Assembly (NCBI GenBank): GCA_015061765.1
Contig: SUVZ01000175.1
Location: forward strand, 1 to 7,588
Length of the DNA: 7,588 bases
From: Lentisphaerota bacterium
Lineage (GTDB): Bacteria; Verrucomicrobiota; Kiritimatiellia; RFP12; UBA1067
Direction: 5' to 3'
This document shows positions 5,525 through 7,588 of this stretch, piece after piece (position 1 is the stretch's first letter; each line of letters starts with the position of its first letter). A program made the translations under genes and the position numbers. The notes below the pieces were generated by a model. It had not been told where the DNA came from and ran no database searches. It was given only the letters and a program-made list of their open reading frames with translations.

Positions 5525-7588
5525 TCACGGCAGACGCCGCCAGCCAACTGGCAAGCTCAATGACTCTACTGTCTTTCCGTCGACGCACTTCCATCCGGCC
5601 CGGATGAATTCCTTTCCTACAGGAATGCTCATCGAGATTGAATCGAGTGTGATGTTCTCCGGCGGAGCGAACACTACCGTACGGTTCACATAATCAATAT
5701 CCCTCAGACCAAGAATGTCACGGCAATACGTAACCGCCACATGGCTGGCAAAGCCATGGTTGCAGCTCGCCGTCGTGCCGATATTCTCCCAGAGCGTTCC
5801 CGTAAGCTCTGCCATGTAGAGGAAAAAGCCTCTGGATTCGTCCAGTATCCGCTGCGACAGACCCTCCCTCGAAAGGCACTCGAGACGCAGATAGTTGCCG
5901 ATGAAGGCATTGGACGGCCATATCTTGGGATACTTCTTCGTATCCTTGCGCTTCGGACCGAAATCGTCCACGAGCGTCTTCCACAGTTTCGGATGGGACT
6001 GCGGTGTCGCGGTCCTGAAATAGAAGGCGTAATACTGGCAGGTCTCCGTGCATTCACCGGAAAGTTTTAACGAACCATCCTTCTGGCGAACGGCATTGTC
6101 GCAGAACCATTCGCCGGTCCATGACTGCCTGCGCACCGTTTCGCGGACCTTCCTGGCCTCGACAGCCAGTTCGGGCATTCCATACAGCCGGTCCATGACA
6201 TCGAGGACTTCAGCCCATGTCATGTTTGACGGATAGTTAACGTCCTGCACAAGCCTGTTCGCCCTGGACCATTCAATGAACACCCACTGCGGCAGCTTCT
6301 CCAGAAGACCATCCGAGTTTCTGAATGTTTTAAGGTAGTCGACGAGCTTCACCAGTTTGGGACGGAATCTCTCTATCAATTTCGGATCGCCTCCGCGTCT
6401 CTTGAACTCCTCCACCTCGATGACAAGCCACATGGCCCAGTTGGGGATGAACTGCCCATTGCTGAAATCGCCGGGATAGCACATCGCAAACATTCCGTCC
6501 GGAAGATTGTCGAAGCGATCCGGAAGGATGCAGTTTTCAAGGAACAGATGCTCACTCTCCAGCGAACCCGTGAACAGAAGGCTCGAACGCCCCGTAAAGA
6601 AGCTGTCGCAAAGCCAGCCTGCACGTTCGCGGCCCGGGCAGTCGGTGAACACATCGACGGCGTTCTGGGCGTATGTCTCGCGCGCTGCCTTGAAAATCCT
6701 TTCAAGAGCCGTGTCGGAGGATGCCATATTGGCAAGGCGGGCCTTTGGATTCTTGAATGTGCGCATGTAAGGCGCCGAGACCTCAAACGCCCCATTGTGC
6801 GCGATCACATCCAAATACCTCAACGTGTACGGCTCAAACGATTCGACGGCATATACGCCAGGCTTGGTGAACTCCCAAGCGATGACATTTGCGCAGTTGT
6901 AACGGGTATTGCTGACCTCTCCATCGATGAGAACCTCGTCGAACCTGACGACCACCGTTCCCGGCTTTAGGCATTTCACCCTCAATCCGACAAAACCCGT
7001 GTCGTTCAACCCCGCATCGAAGATCATCGAATCGGATGCATTCAAGCAGAACACCTTCTGCGAGGATTTGCCTGAAGCGACGTCAGTCCGGTTTGTCGGC
7101 ACGATCCTCTGGATCATGCTCCACCAGTTGACCTCAAGATTCTTTTTCTTGAATCCAGAGTATAATGGAGTCCCCGCTTTCTCCACGAAACGTACGGGCT
7201 TTACGGGACGGCGGGAGTCATAGCAGGTCTTTGCCGTCGATACAGGCCTGAATGGTCCATTCACACGGAAATCGGGATATGGAACCCTGCGTGGCAGATA
7301 CTTCACCTGCGGACGTTCCTCCAGGTCCACCGCGGTGAAATTCCCTCTGCCTTTCTTCCAGTCGTCGAAGCCAGGCTCGAGACGGTATGCCTCCGAAAAC
7401 GTACGCTGAAAGCTGTAGCGTACAACTTTCTGCAGACGCGGCAGAGGCTGGACCTTGAACTCGCCGTCCTCGCCCGTTGCGGCCAGCACCTTGCCATCCC
7501 GCACAATCTCAGCCTGAAGGAATGAAGGCTGTTTCATGTGATAGTAACTCATGGCATTGTAGCCCGCGACCTCCACTGCAACAATGTT
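5525..7588 (-). CDS. GH78 family alpha-L-rhamnosidase (5' end cut by window edge)
   Basis: The frame is open to the right edge, giving 687 visible residues; the true start and any signal peptide lie outside. A GTG at 7576 is not taken as the start because the sequence before it (NIVAV) continues the conserved domain. GH78 enzymes remove terminal L-rhamnose from glycans and plant glycosides with inversion. Visible order: the end of a beta-rich N-terminal domain (GYNAMSYY, QPSFLQAEI, YSFQRTF), further beta domains, the (alpha/alpha)6 catalytic barrel, and a C-terminal beta domain. The motif DCPGRERAGWLCD is at 6643-6605. By alignment from memory with Bacillus RhaB, D567, E572 (acid), W576 and D579 match its Asp, Glu, Trp and final Asp, and the base E841 matches the Glu of GTLWEN (codon 5788-5786). 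The active site therefore looks complete. Exact linkage specificity cannot be read from sequence. Confidence 0.92.
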   Translation of the reverse strand, partial: NIVAVEVAGYNAMSYYHMKQPSFLQAEIVRDGKVLAATGEDGEFKVQPLPRLQKVVRYSFQRTFSEAYRLEPGFDDWKKGRGNFTAVDLEERPQVKYLPRRVPYPDFRVNGPFRPVSTAKTCYDSRRPVKPVRFVEKAGTPLYSGFKKKNLEVNWWSMIQRIVPTNRTDVASGKSSQKVFCLNASDSMIFDAGLNDTGFVGLRVKCLKPGTVVVRFDEVLIDGEVSNTRYNCANVIAWEFTKPGVYAVESFEPYTLRYLDVIAHNGAFEVSAPYMRTFKNPKARLANMASSDTALERIFKAARETYAQNAVDVFTDCPGRERAGWLCDSFFTGRSSLLFTGSLESEHLFLENCILPDRFDNLPDGMFAMCYPGDFSNGQFIPNWAMWLVIEVEEFKRRGGDPKLIERFRPKLVKLVDYLKTFRNSDGLLEKLPQWVFIEWSRANRLVQDVNYPSNMTWAEVLDVMDRLYGMPELAVEARKVRETVRRQSWTGEWFCDNAVRQKDGSLKLSGECTETCQYYAFYFRTATPQSHPKLWKTLVDDFGPKRKDTKKYPKIWPSNAFIGNYLRLECLSREGLSQRILDESRGFFLYMAELTGTLWENIGTTASCNHGFASHVAVTYCRDILGLRDIDYVNRTVVFAPPENITLDSISMSIPVGKEFIRAGWKCVDGKTVESLSLPVGWRRLP

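Overview
This window carries part of an L-rhamnose utilisation locus from a bacterium with about 55-60% GC by eye. Every protein gene lies on the minus strand and a single tRNA gene lies on the plus strand. Codon use, Shine-Dalgarno sites and sigma70-like promoters are ordinary for a Gram-negative-type bacterium. A GH78 rhamnosidase beside a sugar porter, a sodium-type symporter, RhaA and a secreted repeat protein would suit a polysaccharide-degrading gut or sediment bacterium. The Verrucomicrobiota/Kiritimatiellota group is my guess, but this is inference only because no phylogenetic marker in the window settles it.

Layout in the direction of transcription, right to left. A GH78 alpha-L-rhamnosidase enters from beyond the right edge with its 5' end missing and stops at 5525. 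After a 142-base gap with an extended -10 promoter come a sugar-porter MFS transporter (5382-4051, GTG start) and, 17 bases on, a DAACS/SDF-family symporter (4033-2867). Next is a tRNA-Pro(GGG) on the opposite strand (2787-2863), whose 3' CCA ends 3 bases from the symporter stop codon. L-rhamnose isomerase follows (rhaA, 2693-1458), preceded by a perfect 17-base palindrome. A 55-base spacer holding a strong stem-loop separates it from a thiamine pyrophosphokinase (1402-728). An 82-base spacer with an inverted repeat and an extended -10 then leads to a secreted protein of unknown function that runs off the left edge (645-1).

The genes can be read as one pathway. The rhamnosidase releases L-rhamnose from glycans or glycosides, the sugar porter is the likely importer, and RhaA converts L-rhamnose to L-rhamnulose. 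Rhamnulokinase, rhamnulose-1-phosphate aldolase, mutarotase and a regulator are not in the window and must lie elsewhere. The symporter may move an organic acid or neutral amino acid. Thiamine pyrophosphokinase makes the cofactor TPP and has no direct role in rhamnose breakdown.

I found no CRISPR array, insertion sequence, phage gene or new multi-gene system. The most interesting signals are the intergenic stem-loop between rhaA and the TPP gene with its mutually exclusive alternative pairing, unusual residues at cation and substrate positions of the symporter, a displaced aspartate in the sugar porter, the palindrome before rhaA, and the repeat protein at the left edge.
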